Origin: Gryganskiella cystojenkinii
Lineage: Eukaryota > Mortierellomycota > Mortierellomycetes > Mortierellales > Mortierellaceae
Direction: 5' to 3'
Length of the DNA stretch: 27,128 nucleotides
NCBI GenBank assembly: GCA_015852425.1
Contig: JAAAIG010000529.1
Span: 1-27,128, forward strand
The position numbers were made by a program, and so were the translations under genes. The notes under the pieces are model-generated. The model saw only the letters and a list, made by a program, of their open reading frames with translations. It searched no databases and had not been told where the DNA came from. Every line of letters begins with the position of its first letter. Position 1 is the first letter of the stretch. Of the stretch, positions 19,154-27,128 are shown piece by piece.

Positions 19154-21175
19154 TCAAAACTCTTCTTCAAGTGCGTCTTCGTCGTCATAATCGACCGCAT
19201 GTTCAGTATCATTGTCGTCGTCGCTGCTACCATCAGTTGCATCAGGATCTTGTTGATCCTGCTGTTGTTGCTGTTGGTCGTCGTCATCGTCAATATCTTC
19301 GATCCAGAGTTCTTGCACAAAATAAGAAGGGCCACAGTTACACTCCATCGGCTTTACACCATTAGCTTTCAAGAGCTTGAACGCTTCACCATCCAGATGA
19401 ATCCCCGTAGTATCCTCCAATGAGACCCAATGCTTCATCACCCAAGCGGCCTCATTCGTGGTCCAGGCCACTTGGTCCGAATGCGGTCCATCCAGACGTT
19501 TCAGCCGTCTCAGGTTCTTCAGCAGGGCCATCCCATGCTCGAGTTTTAAGCTGAGATATCGTTTCCGGCCCGAGACTCCTTCGACCTGTCTATAGAGATC
19601 CGACCGGTTGTAGCGACCGTTCAGGAACCACATGCTGACGTTCAAGAGCTCGAGTTGCTCGAGTTCCGCAAGTCTTGAAAAGACCAACTGATCTCCCCTT
19701 ACAATCTCGACTGGTCCTTGACCTGGTCTATGTTCTTCTCCTTGTCCATTCACGACCGGATCTCCATTCAGGACGAACCCCATTGTCAAGCGTCTCAACC
19801 TTTGACAGACCCAGGGTCGTTGTGCATCTGCAGAGAGATCTAAATCCTGAAGGAAGTCAGCCGCAAAGACCTCGAGTGCTGGCATTGAACACAAAATATC
19901 CTGAATCATGGCACCCGTCACGCGGTCGCAGGCTCGAACATTCAAGGACCGCAGTGTCGTTCGGTACCGAGGAATCTCCTCCTTCAGGATCGTCCAGGAC
20001 TCGGAGTCGAACGGGGTAGCCTGCAAATGTAGCCTTGAGAGTTTTTTCAATGCTCGTAGCAGGATTCTGAGATTCTCGTTTTGAAAATCCGAGGCCGGCA
20101 ACTCGATCAGGTCCAGCGAGTCTGCCAGACGATCGAGGAGATGTTTCGAAAGTGTATTGATGGTCAACATCTCCATGGGTGGTGAGAGATGTGTGGACCG
20201 GTCATGAACACTCCAACTCAGCTGAGCCAACTCGGGACTCATGCTGACAAAAAAAGCCTGAAGTTGAAGGATGGCACCTTGTCGTTGAGTGGTATGAAAA
20301 GTAAGCCTCTGGACCTTGCTTTCGTTGTCTTGATGCATAGCTTGTTGGATAAATGTCGGTTGATCGCCTCTGAGTAAGTCATTGCTGGCATCGCTGTCAT
20401 TGTTGCTGCTGATGTTTAGATGGTTGTTGTTGTTACTGTCGCTGCCGTTCTGTGGTTGAAGGCCTGTAGCTGTACCAGCACCTAGTTCGTCTTTAAAGTA
20501 AACACGTCGAAACCAAGGGCCGCCGAGGGTGAGAACTTTAAGGCGAGACCATAGAGGCTTGTAGTATTTCATCCACTGGCGAGGTGTGTCTAGAAGCAGA
20601 TAGCTGATGCCCAACTGCACTAGCCGATCACAGCCTTGGACGGCATCCAAGAGTTCGCTCGAAGTCACAGAGTCGAGCAGGAGACAGGTGAGTGTGGTTT
20701 GATGTCTTTGAACCAGACCGATCATAGCCTCGGTTGAGGCTCTGGACAAGGTCTTGTCGAGTCGTTGATCGATTTGAAGGACTGTCAGCCTTGGACATGT
20801 CAGGTTGATAGGTTGCTGTAATGCTGCAGATTTGTCGTTGTCCAAGGAGGGTTCGCTGACGACTGAGAGGTCATTGATGAGACTGGCGTGCTTGAGGAGT
20901 GTGGAAGGTGGAGGATACTTTTCGTCAGAGGAGAATGTAATTGTGTGGTAGATAAAGGGCAGGAAGGTAGAGTTCCACGTCTTGGAGACTCGGATGCATG
21001 AAAGGATGGTGCGTCGGTCTACGAATGAGGCGATCAGGTTGAGTAATTCCGGAATAATAAGTGGGTGTTGGTCCTGTCGTTGCTGTTGTTGCTGTTGTTG
21101 CTGCCGTAGTTGCAATCGAGTCGAGCGTCGCGATGGTTGCAGAGCAAGTCGTTGGTGTGATGACGGTCTTGGCAT
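19154..21175 (-). CDS. F-box/leucine-rich-repeat protein (673 aa), paralog of 1417-3654
   Basis: A predicted SCF ubiquitin-ligase substrate receptor (family knowledge; target unknown). The N-terminus is basic with Arg-Arg-Ser-Thr-Arg, then a run of eight Gln (25-32). The F-box spans about 38-80 (Ile-Ile-Pro-Glu-Leu-Leu ... Val-Ser-Lys-Thr-Trp), followed by irregular LRRs. Landmarks shared with the plus-strand gene at 1417 are Leu-Trp-Ser-Arg-Leu-Lys, Gly-Pro-Trp-Phe, Leu-Glu-Val-Phe-x-Ala-Asp and Pro-Trp-x-Cys-x-Arg-Leu-Arg. The last 50 residues are an acidic, Gln-rich tail. This paralog carries its acidic run at the C-terminus, while the other has it internally. I chose ATG 21175 by alignment with the paralog; ATG 21268 would add 31 residues. 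It appears as a single exon. Confidence 0.87.
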   Translation of the reverse strand: MPRPSSHQRLALQPSRRSTRLQLRQQQQQQQQRQDQHPLIIPELLNLIASFVDRRTILSCIRVSKTWNSTFLPFIYHTITFSSDEKYPPPSTLLKHASLINDLSVVSEPSLDNDKSAALQQPINLTCPRLTVLQIDQRLDKTLSRASTEAMIGLVQRHQTTLTCLLLDSVTSSELLDAVQGCDRLVQLGISYLLLDTPRQWMKYYKPLWSRLKVLTLGGPWFRRVYFKDELGAGTATGLQPQNGSDSNNNNHLNISSNNDSDASNDLLRGDQPTFIQQAMHQDNESKVQRLTFHTTQRQGAILQLQAFFVSMSPELAQLSWSVHDRSTHLSPPMEMLTINTLSKHLLDRLADSLDLIELPASDFQNENLRILLRALKKLSRLHLQATPFDSESWTILKEEIPRYRTTLRSLNVRACDRVTGAMIQDILCSMPALEVFAADFLQDLDLSADAQRPWVCQRLRRLTMGFVLNGDPVVNGQGEEHRPGQGPVEIVRGDQLVFSRLAELEQLELLNVSMWFLNGRYNRSDLYRQVEGVSGRKRYLSLKLEHGMALLKNLRRLKRLDGPHSDQVAWTTNEAAWVMKHWVSLEDTTGIHLDGEAFKLLKANGVKPMECNCGPSYFVQELWIEDIDDDDDQQQQQQDQQDPDATDGSSDDDNDTEHAVDYDDEDALEEEF

Positions 21176-21621
21176 GATGCGTGTGCTGGAGATGAAGCTG
21201 GAGATTGAAATCGAGCTTTGATGCGAGGTCGTAATGTCATGGAGGCAAAAGAACGTGACTGGATCCATAGTATTTTTCTCGTTTAGTTACTTATCGAATA
21301 AAAATGGCGGAGATATTTTTATTCAGATTGCTTTTTTTGGGCGCAGTCGAGTGCTGAAGTCCGAGCACTTTTTATCTCCGAAACACCATCGAGCCCAGAG
21401 ATATCACAGATGGCTGTCGAGGTAAGAGAGGGACTCCCTCCTGACATGTCTTTGCCACGGCGATGGAACCAAATAGTAGTAGAGGTATCCCCATACTCTC
21501 CCTCAGCATTTTAATCGCCGCTGCATGATGAGAAATTTGAAATGTATTAGGCGAGAAGAGGGGTTATATGAATAATCTATGTAAAGGGAATCCGAATTTA
21601 GCTAGGCAGAACCGCCAACCG
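21176..21621. other. Intergenic region between two minus-strand F-box genes
   Basis: No gene is supported. It should hold the promoter of the 673-aa F-box gene and the 3' end of the next one. An in-frame upstream ATG at 21268 extends the downstream gene's frame. No canonical AATAAA was seen on minus just past 21622. Confidence 0.45.
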
Positions 21622-23502
21622 TTATTGAATATTGCGCTCGTACGGGACGTGGTTTAAGCAGAGATACTTCAGGTGCCTGAGGTGTTGTAAACTGACTAGC
21701 AATCGTTGAGTGTTTTGCGTCTCCACCCCTGCAGTCCGTTGTTGATAAAGAGCTTGTTGACGTTGTTCGACCCGATCTCGCCAGTCCCGAGTCTCGCTAG
21801 TTGTTGCTGCTGGACGCCAGATCGAACCGGTCACGACTGAGTCTGACCCTAATAATGGTTTGGCTGATGACGATGATGATGATGGTGATGATGGTGATAT
21901 AACTATTGTTCCTTGGTCGGCATTAGTGGTAGTAAAGTGGAGATCGCTGGTATATATCCCGTGGAGGGTCAGAGACTCTAGATGACTCGATCCCCAAGGT
22001 TGTTTTAGAAACTCGTCCACGGCTGCCTCGCGAGCATCGATGCGAGACATTGCCTCGTCATCCTCTTCTTCTTCATCTCCATCATTCATCCAGATTCCCT
22101 CTGGAAGAGGAACCGCAGCATTAACAGGAGCTGCTGCAACTGCTGCTGCTGCAGTCGGTTGTTGGTTCACTGTCACAGCCAAAGTCGCATCCCAGCTCAG
22201 GTGCAGGTCCTTGAGTCCCCGAAGGGAAGTCTTGAGTTTCTGGATCGATTTCATCTCCAGGACCCGGTCCACTTGAGATTCGACCTCGGTCTCGTGAAAG
22301 CTCAGACAAAGAGACCTCATCGAAAACTCGCCCTTTCCAATCAGGGCGTCTGTCAAGGGCGAACCAGCCGATCGCGAAGGATACGAGGACTGAAAGTGAT
22401 GGTTGAATGTGCCGAGTTCGCTGTTGTTGTTGTCGTTGTAATTGCCGTTGAATTCCTGCTCCTGGTGACTGTAGTCGATCAAGGAGACCATATCGGCCGA
22501 GAAGGACTCGAGGCGTCCACAACACAGTACCAAGACCGCGGCTTCAGCACCATTGAGAAAGCACTCGCTCTTGAGAATGTTTGAAAAGTTGGAGGTGATC
22601 TTGATGGAACAAAGTTCGGGGCAACACTCCGTGAGGTTTTCTGCAAGTCGGGTGATTTCAGGGTCCACAATGCTATTAGAGCTATGTCCATAACTGGATT
22701 CGATCATTGTGACGACGCCGTTGTTGTTAAAGTCGCCAACAGCATTCTCTAAAAGGTTCAGCATGGTTGCTGTTGCATTTGTTCTCCTGGTCTTGGATCC
22801 TGTCAGTGACAAGCGCTGAAGACGAGGACAACATCGGACCAGGTCGACCATGGCAGGACTCTCTTCCTCTCCAAACGCAACTTGCAATTCTGTCAGGAAC
22901 GGTAATTCGAGACCCTCGATCGAGGTCACACCGGCGACTTTGCTCATCATCTGGAGGTTCATCAGCCGACTCGCGTTGTTCCTGAGGACCTTGACAAAGA
23001 TGCCCTCTCCCAGACTGAACCCGGAGGTTCGAAATTCGTCCAAGTGAGCGAGTCCCATCAGAGCCTTGAGTTCGAGCTCCCATTCCTGCTGTTGTTCCAG
23101 TGTTTCGATACGACGGTGGAAAGGGCCACCCCAGACGAGTCTCTTCAGACCAGGGTTTGAGACCAGGAGATCGCGGGACCATTCTTGGCCATAGACGGTC
23201 CAGAGTTCGATGAGGTTTCGGCACTTGAACGGCCCTTTAAAAGGACCTGTGGAGGTAATGATTCTGAATAAGGGAGAGTACTTGACGAGGATGGTAGCCG
23301 GGATAGAGCGCATCCTGAAGCCATCGTAAAGGTACCAAAGAGTTGGGGTAAGTTGGGACCTGAAGAGTTTTGAGACCAGGGCACAATTCAGGAGTGGTTT
23401 TGGGCTGAACACTCTGGAGAGGCCGTGTCCAGTCCACAGGGGTAAGAACTGTCCAATTCGGGTGACGATCTCTGGTAGGTCCAGAGCGTGATGCTGCTGC
23501 AT
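21622..23502 (-). CDS. F-box/LRR protein (626 aa), divergent member
   Basis: An F-box-like motif opens the protein (about 8-60: Leu-Asp-Leu-Pro-Glu-Ile-Val ... Leu-Leu-Asn-Cys-Ala-Leu-Val-Ser-Lys-Leu-Phe). It is stretched by an insertion between the first and second helices (about 24-36), unlike the other F-box genes here. Leucine-rich segments follow (Leu-Gln-Arg-Leu-Ser-Leu, Leu-Lys-Asp-Leu-His-Leu). The C-terminal half carries an Ala-rich run, an Asp/Glu run and a Ser run, probably disordered loops. SCF substrate receptor is the expected role (family knowledge). I chose ATG 23502 because the F-box begins within eight residues and the sequence before it looks like a C/T-rich leader. The frame stays open to an ATG at 23826, which would add 108 residues without likeness. 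It appears as a single exon. Confidence 0.82.
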   Translation of the reverse strand: MQQHHALDLPEIVTRIGQFLPLWTGHGLSRVFSPKPLLNCALVSKLFRSQLTPTLWYLYDGFRMRSIPATILVKYSPLFRIITSTGPFKGPFKCRNLIELWTVYGQEWSRDLLVSNPGLKRLVWGGPFHRRIETLEQQQEWELELKALMGLAHLDEFRTSGFSLGEGIFVKVLRNNASRLMNLQMMSKVAGVTSIEGLELPFLTELQVAFGEEESPAMVDLVRCCPRLQRLSLTGSKTRRTNATATMLNLLENAVGDFNNNGVVTMIESSYGHSSNSIVDPEITRLAENLTECCPELCSIKITSNFSNILKSECFLNGAEAAVLVLCCGRLESFSADMVSLIDYSHQEQEFNGNYNDNNNSELGTFNHHFQSSYPSRSAGSPLTDALIGKGEFSMRSLCLSFHETEVESQVDRVLEMKSIQKLKTSLRGLKDLHLSWDATLAVTVNQQPTAAAAVAAAPVNAAVPLPEGIWMNDGDEEEEDDEAMSRIDAREAAVDEFLKQPWGSSHLESLTLHGIYTSDLHFTTTNADQGTIVISPSSPSSSSSSAKPLLGSDSVVTGSIWRPAATTSETRDWRDRVEQRQQALYQQRTAGVETQNTQRLLVSLQHLRHLKYLCLNHVPYERNIQ

Positions 23503-24404
23503 GATGAGAATGTGAACGGAGGAGTGATTGAATGATTGAATGAATGGGAATGTGGTAATGGAAAGAATGAGAGGAAAGTTGAAGGCAGTGAAACAATTAC
23601 GGGGTGTGGGGTGTGTGTCCGTGGGCAGAGAATGAGGTCCAAAATGAACTTTAATGCAATAAGTGACAGGTGAAGTGGTCACAACTGGTGTGATTCGATT
23701 GGAGGCAAGATTGCGGGGAAGCGAATTGGGGCAACCAAAAAAAAAAGGATCCCCTTTTTCTTCCCAAAAAAGACTTGCCGTCTTTGTTTGTTCGCACGCT
23801 TTGTCGCTTTCTTTTATTCGGCTCATCCTCCTTCACATTCAAGCAAGCCTGTTGTTGGGTTGAACAACCGTCAAGCAATCCTATCAACCCCCAGCAAAAA
23901 ATGAATGCTCAATCCCTCCCACTTTACTAAAAATACTGATTCATTCTGCCGGCTGAACGAGAGTGACGGGTAGCACCTGTTGGTAGTCTGAGTCAGTTAG
24001 CACGACAAGCTCCCTTCTTTTTTTTCTTTGTGAGATAGGAGTATCCCTCATATTTTTGCTGGGAGAAGTGTAGCCAAGCAGAAGTGGAGGTGCATTTTTT
24101 CTTCTTTTTTTGAACGGGAAACCCTGCAGGCTTTTTCGTCTTTCCTCCTCGAAACAAAAGACTACTGATCAGGGTATCTAGTTCGGTTTGAAACGGTTCT
24201 CCATTTGGCTGCTTTGTGCGTTACTCTACCCATCATTTTGGTGACAAACGATTTTTTTTAGGACTTCGATGCAACGAAGGTTCTCGTGTGACATTATTAT
24301 TTTCTTCGATTTTTTTGTTTCATTACGGGGGAGCGACGAGGGAGATAAAAGGCAGGATGTAGAGCGAGAGAGAAAGATTACGACTAAAAAAAAGGAATAC
24401 GTTA
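23503..24404. other. Intergenic region (about 0.9 kb)
   Basis: No gene is supported on either strand. It must hold the promoter of the 626-aa F-box gene (minus) and the 3' end of the LRR gene (minus). 23520-23550 contains short GAATGATTGAATG-like repeats in the leader. Several T runs lie between 24010 and 24260. I saw no canonical AATAAA on minus close to 24405. Confidence 0.45.
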
Positions 24405-27047
24405 CTAATACTGGACCCATTGTTGCTGCAAGAGACGTTCGACACCATGTTTACGGCCGTAAAACATGGCCATGTTTCTCTCCAAAATCGCTCGGATTCC
24501 CAATCGGGCCTGCGCCATCCTTCGGTCGTCCTCGGATACATTCTCGCCTCCATTATTATGGACCATATCCCAATCCCGTCTCAGCGACTCTTCCTGATCC
24601 TTCTCGTTCTCGGGATCACCTGCGGTTACGACTCCAGCAAAGACAAACTGTTTCAACGCCCGGTTCTCCTTCAGATGAGATTCCAAAGAGACCATCCATT
24701 TCGCAGCCAGAGCCCAGACCCCCTCGGCGGCTCGACTATCCCCAGAATCGATCGCGGATTGGAATACCAATGACCAGAACGAGGTCGCAGACCAGGACTG
24801 GGGCAAATAAATCTTGAGCTCTTGCAAGGACCGGTTCGCTTCCAAATGTTCAGCTAGGGTCTTGAACGACATAATCGCATAGTCATACGAGTTTCGGGCT
24901 GCCAGCATATAATTGTTATTCTGGATGGCTCCACCGCCGAGGACCGCTGCATCATCAACAATAAAAGAGACCAAGTGGGCATTCAAGCCGATGGTTTGTC
25001 CAATAATCTCCAGCCCTAGTCGGGAGAGTCGGACATGGGTCAAGAACGGGTGCAGACTGAGTGTGTGAATGACCTCATTGTCCATAAAGAGTTTTCCTGC
25101 TTGTTGTTGTGCCTGGACCGCAGTACAGTACTGGTTCAGACTGACCCTACGCAGGGTCGAGAAGGCCGGTCCCTTAGCTGATGTCCGTTCCATGGTCTGC
25201 ATCAGATCTGTGAGTCCAGTCTTGGTCATCTGGTTATCTGACAGATTCAGTGTATGCAACACACCCGGGGAGCGACTCTCCAGGGCTCGACAGAGATGGG
25301 AGGCCGCACTGTCCGTGAATCCGGTATTATTCATTAACAGGTACTTGAGTCCTCGCTGCTTTGTCTCAAATGACGCTTTCTTGTCCGAGGGCCAGATCGC
25401 GTCCAGGAGGACCATACACCCTTGAGGGCCTACGGATGGGTTCTCACTCAGGTTCAACAGGATCAAGTTCAATGACGTTGGCATGACCTGGTTCGAGAGT
25501 TCCTTGATTCCATCCGCATCCAGGATATTCTGAGAGAGATCCAGGAGAACCAATCGACGCAGATGCTTATGCGCTGAACACAAGGTCTTTAGTCCCGAGG
25601 ATTTCAACCGAGCATTCTTTAAGGTCAAATGGGTCATGTCCGTGTTTTCGACCAGGATCTTTTTCATGTTTGTGAGTGCCATGTCAGTGTCGAGAAGAAC
25701 GCCATCCAGGTGGATATCGACGGCTTTGCCGAGGTACTGACTAAGTTTGCCTCTTAAAAGGTACGGCATGTTCGTGATCTTGACAATTTGGAGATGATAA
25801 CATTCAAAGATCCGTCGCAGGTGGACGTAAATGTTACTGGCATCTGTCAACTCCGTAACACCTGGTTTTTGGTTCCCATGGATCTCGATACGGGTCATAT
25901 GCGTCGAGATCAGGGCCAGTGAGAGACTCTCGAACAGCTTTTGGTTCTTGGTAAAGACTGCGGGAGCCGCTCTCTCCGGTTGATCGAAAGACGTTGAATG
26001 AAGATGAAGAACGACTTGTTTCGGATCCGAGTCCTTTTGGGGTGATATTTTTTGGTAGATTAGACCCATCTTCGTGAAGACCTCGACTGCAAGCGCATTA
26101 AAGAGCTTGGCCTCGATCTTGAGTCCCGAAAAGACCGGGAGTCCGATCAGATCCGTGAGTCGAGCCTGTTGATCATGCCAGCGATACCGACCAGATTCGA
26201 ATCCTGCAACACAGTTGTGACAGACCCACAGGGTTTGAGTTTCTTGGTGTTGCTGATGATAACCGTAACCGTGGCGATGTTGGTGACCAAGAGGGAGTGT
26301 GATCTTGCGGAGTCCACCCGTCCAATCTGAGGAGAGCCTGGAGCCGGTAATGTCCCGCATTAACCTCGCCAGGGAGTCCATATGCCTATACTCGAACAGG
26401 TGTTTCTCGATCAAGACCGTTCCAGATTCCTTGGGAACGTAGTCTCCCGCTGTAGACGCAGATCGAATAGATGATGCCGATGAAAGAGACGGTGCACCTC
26501 CAGCAGCTGTGACAGTCGCCCCTCTGGCAACGCGCGAGTGATCAATCTCTGGTGGATCCAAGGCATAAGTCACCTTTTCGACTGGTGGAACGAGTTTCAA
26601 AAACTTTTCCGCGTGAGTCGCCAAGGATTTTCCGAATGCAGGTTCAACACTCGAAGAGATCATCCAGGCCGTGGTCGCCATCTGTCGCAAGAGAGTCCCA
26701 TGAGCGGTGATGATCGCTTCGGGGTTGTTGACGCTGTACCCTTGGTCCTCGGGCATGTGGAGGGCATGATGATGAGGGGGTCCATGTGGACCATCCTTCA
26801 GCAGGATGGCTTGACAGGGAGCCATAACTCGGAAGGGGGTAAAATTTCCGTTGGTCGAGGTTGCGGCGAACGGGGGTGCGATAATGAAACAGGAGGGCAT
26901 GTCCTCAATCGGGAGACCAATCAGCGCTGCAGCTGTATCCGGGTGCAAAGTTGCGGGAATGGTCCTGTGGCGGATCGTGTTTGTGTCACTGTGACTATAG
27001 GCGATGGAACCGCTCCTTTCGATGCTAGAGGAGGATCGATCCGACAT
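24405..27047 (-). CDS. Leucine-rich-repeat (RNI-like) protein with WVCxxC motif (880 aa)
   Basis: The precise family is not recognised. Residues 1-200 begin with a Ser-rich tail, then a Pro/His-rich part (81-100), a helical segment (about 118-153) and Ala/Ser-rich sequence. At 274-279 lies Trp-Val-Cys-His-Asn-Cys, a CxxC pair that could bind metal with partners I cannot assign. LRRs of the RNI type run from about 471 to 620: Leu-Thr-Leu-Lys-Asn, Leu-Asp-Leu-Ser-Gln-Asn, Leu-Asn-Leu-Ser-Glu-Asn, Leu-Met-Asn-Asn-Thr and Leu-Asn-Leu-Ser-Asp-Asn, at near-regular spacing. The C-terminal 250 residues are helical and end Gln-Gln-Gln-Trp-Val-Gln-Tyr. No F-box, NACHT or kinase motif was seen, so this is likely a protein-interaction scaffold (inference). 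The first in-frame ATG (27047) is used. It appears as one long exon; in-frame introns cannot be excluded. Confidence 0.75.
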   Translation of the reverse strand: MSDRSSSSIERSGSIAYSHSDTNTIRHRTIPATLHPDTAAALIGLPIEDMPSCFIIAPPFAATSTNGNFTPFRVMAPCQAILLKDGPHGPPHHHALHMPEDQGYSVNNPEAIITAHGTLLRQMATTAWMISSSVEPAFGKSLATHAEKFLKLVPPVEKVTYALDPPEIDHSRVARGATVTAAGGAPSLSSASSIRSASTAGDYVPKESGTVLIEKHLFEYRHMDSLARLMRDITGSRLSSDWTGGLRKITLPLGHQHRHGYGYHQQHQETQTLWVCHNCVAGFESGRYRWHDQQARLTDLIGLPVFSGLKIEAKLFNALAVEVFTKMGLIYQKISPQKDSDPKQVVLHLHSTSFDQPERAAPAVFTKNQKLFESLSLALISTHMTRIEIHGNQKPGVTELTDASNIYVHLRRIFECYHLQIVKITNMPYLLRGKLSQYLGKAVDIHLDGVLLDTDMALTNMKKILVENTDMTHLTLKNARLKSSGLKTLCSAHKHLRRLVLLDLSQNILDADGIKELSNQVMPTSLNLILLNLSENPSVGPQGCMVLLDAIWPSDKKASFETKQRGLKYLLMNNTGFTDSAASHLCRALESRSPGVLHTLNLSDNQMTKTGLTDLMQTMERTSAKGPAFSTLRRVSLNQYCTAVQAQQQAGKLFMDNEVIHTLSLHPFLTHVRLSRLGLEIIGQTIGLNAHLVSFIVDDAAVLGGGAIQNNNYMLAARNSYDYAIMSFKTLAEHLEANRSLQELKIYLPQSWSATSFWSLVFQSAIDSGDSRAAEGVWALAAKWMVSLESHLKENRALKQFVFAGVVTAGDPENEKDQEESLRRDWDMVHNNGGENVSEDDRRMAQARLGIRAILERNMAMFYGRKHGVERLLQQQWVQY

Positions 27048-27128
27048 GACCGTGTTCCTGCGGTTGGTCGCTGAGACGGACTACGTATCAAAAGAGATAC
27101 AAAGTAAGTGCGAGAAAAAAAAAAAAAA
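27048..27128. other. Upstream edge of the LRR gene, ending in an A run
   Basis: The last 81 bases hold part of the leader or promoter of the minus-strand LRR gene. The window ends in thirteen A (27116-27128), a low-complexity edge where an assembly may have broken. Confidence 0.4.

Noticed and set aside
23503..23826. 108-residue N-terminal extension of the 626-aa F-box protein
   Set aside because: It reads like a C/T-rich leader with no family likeness, and the F-box starts right after the ATG at 23502.
1..27128. CRISPR array, integrated virus, transposon or tRNA gene
   Set aside because: No spaced direct repeats, terminal inverted repeats, transposase or polymerase motifs, or tRNA-like arm pattern were seen by eye; a tRNA or repeat scan was not run.

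Overview
The window looks like nuclear DNA of a filamentous fungus, most likely from the Mortierellomycota (Mortierella/Linnemannia type). The evidence is short spliceosomal introns (about 42-270 nt) with GT..AG ends and, in places, perfect TACTAAC branch sites; GT-rich and CT-rich intergenic leaders; and several long F-box/leucine-rich-repeat genes of the lineage-expanded kind common in that group. The phylum is inferred from gene style and was not tested by a search. No rRNA, tRNA, CRISPR, transposase or reverse transcriptase was seen.

Layout, left to right. (1) 147-982, plus: 3' part of an unrecognised spliced gene. (2) 1417-3654, plus: F-box/LRR protein of 745 aa. (3) 3750-10039, minus: nine-exon gene that I rebuilt by splice signals and reading phase into a 1858-aa WD40 scaffold resembling animal WDR62/MAPKBP1. 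Its 3' end lies tail to tail with gene 2, with 95 nt between stop codons. (4) 11155-11412, plus: an 85-aa Ser-rich small protein. (5) 11521-about 12475, plus: a decayed F-box/LRR pseudogene. (6) 13104-15484, minus: six-exon gene for a 602-aa Nab2/ZC3H14-type poly(A)-RNA-binding protein with six CCCH fingers and a 15-nt microexon. (7) 16523-18727, plus: three-exon gene for a 571-aa protein with two membrane segments and a PPxY motif. It is divergent from gene 6, and the shared promoter carries TGACGTCA and TCACGTG. (8) 19154-21175, minus: F-box protein of 673 aa, clearly a paralog of gene 2. (9) 21622-23502, minus: a third, more distant F-box protein of 626 aa. (10) 24405-27047, minus: an 880-aa leucine-rich-repeat protein with a WVCxxC motif.

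The genes do not form one pathway. Conserved housekeeping-type genes (the WD40 scaffold and the mRNA-binding protein) sit among lineage-specific F-box/LRR genes, one of which has died. F-box proteins normally select targets for SCF ubiquitin ligases, and a PPxY membrane protein is a typical partner of Nedd4/Rsp5 ligases, so a ubiquitin theme runs through the window. That link is inference from domain types only.

The strongest unusual signals are at the level of splicing: two introns of the WD40 gene are multiples of three without stops, so they hide inside one long open frame; and in the Nab2-like gene three successive exons start with near-identical bases and share intron phase, so any exon skipping stays in frame. 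I saw no clear new multi-gene system.
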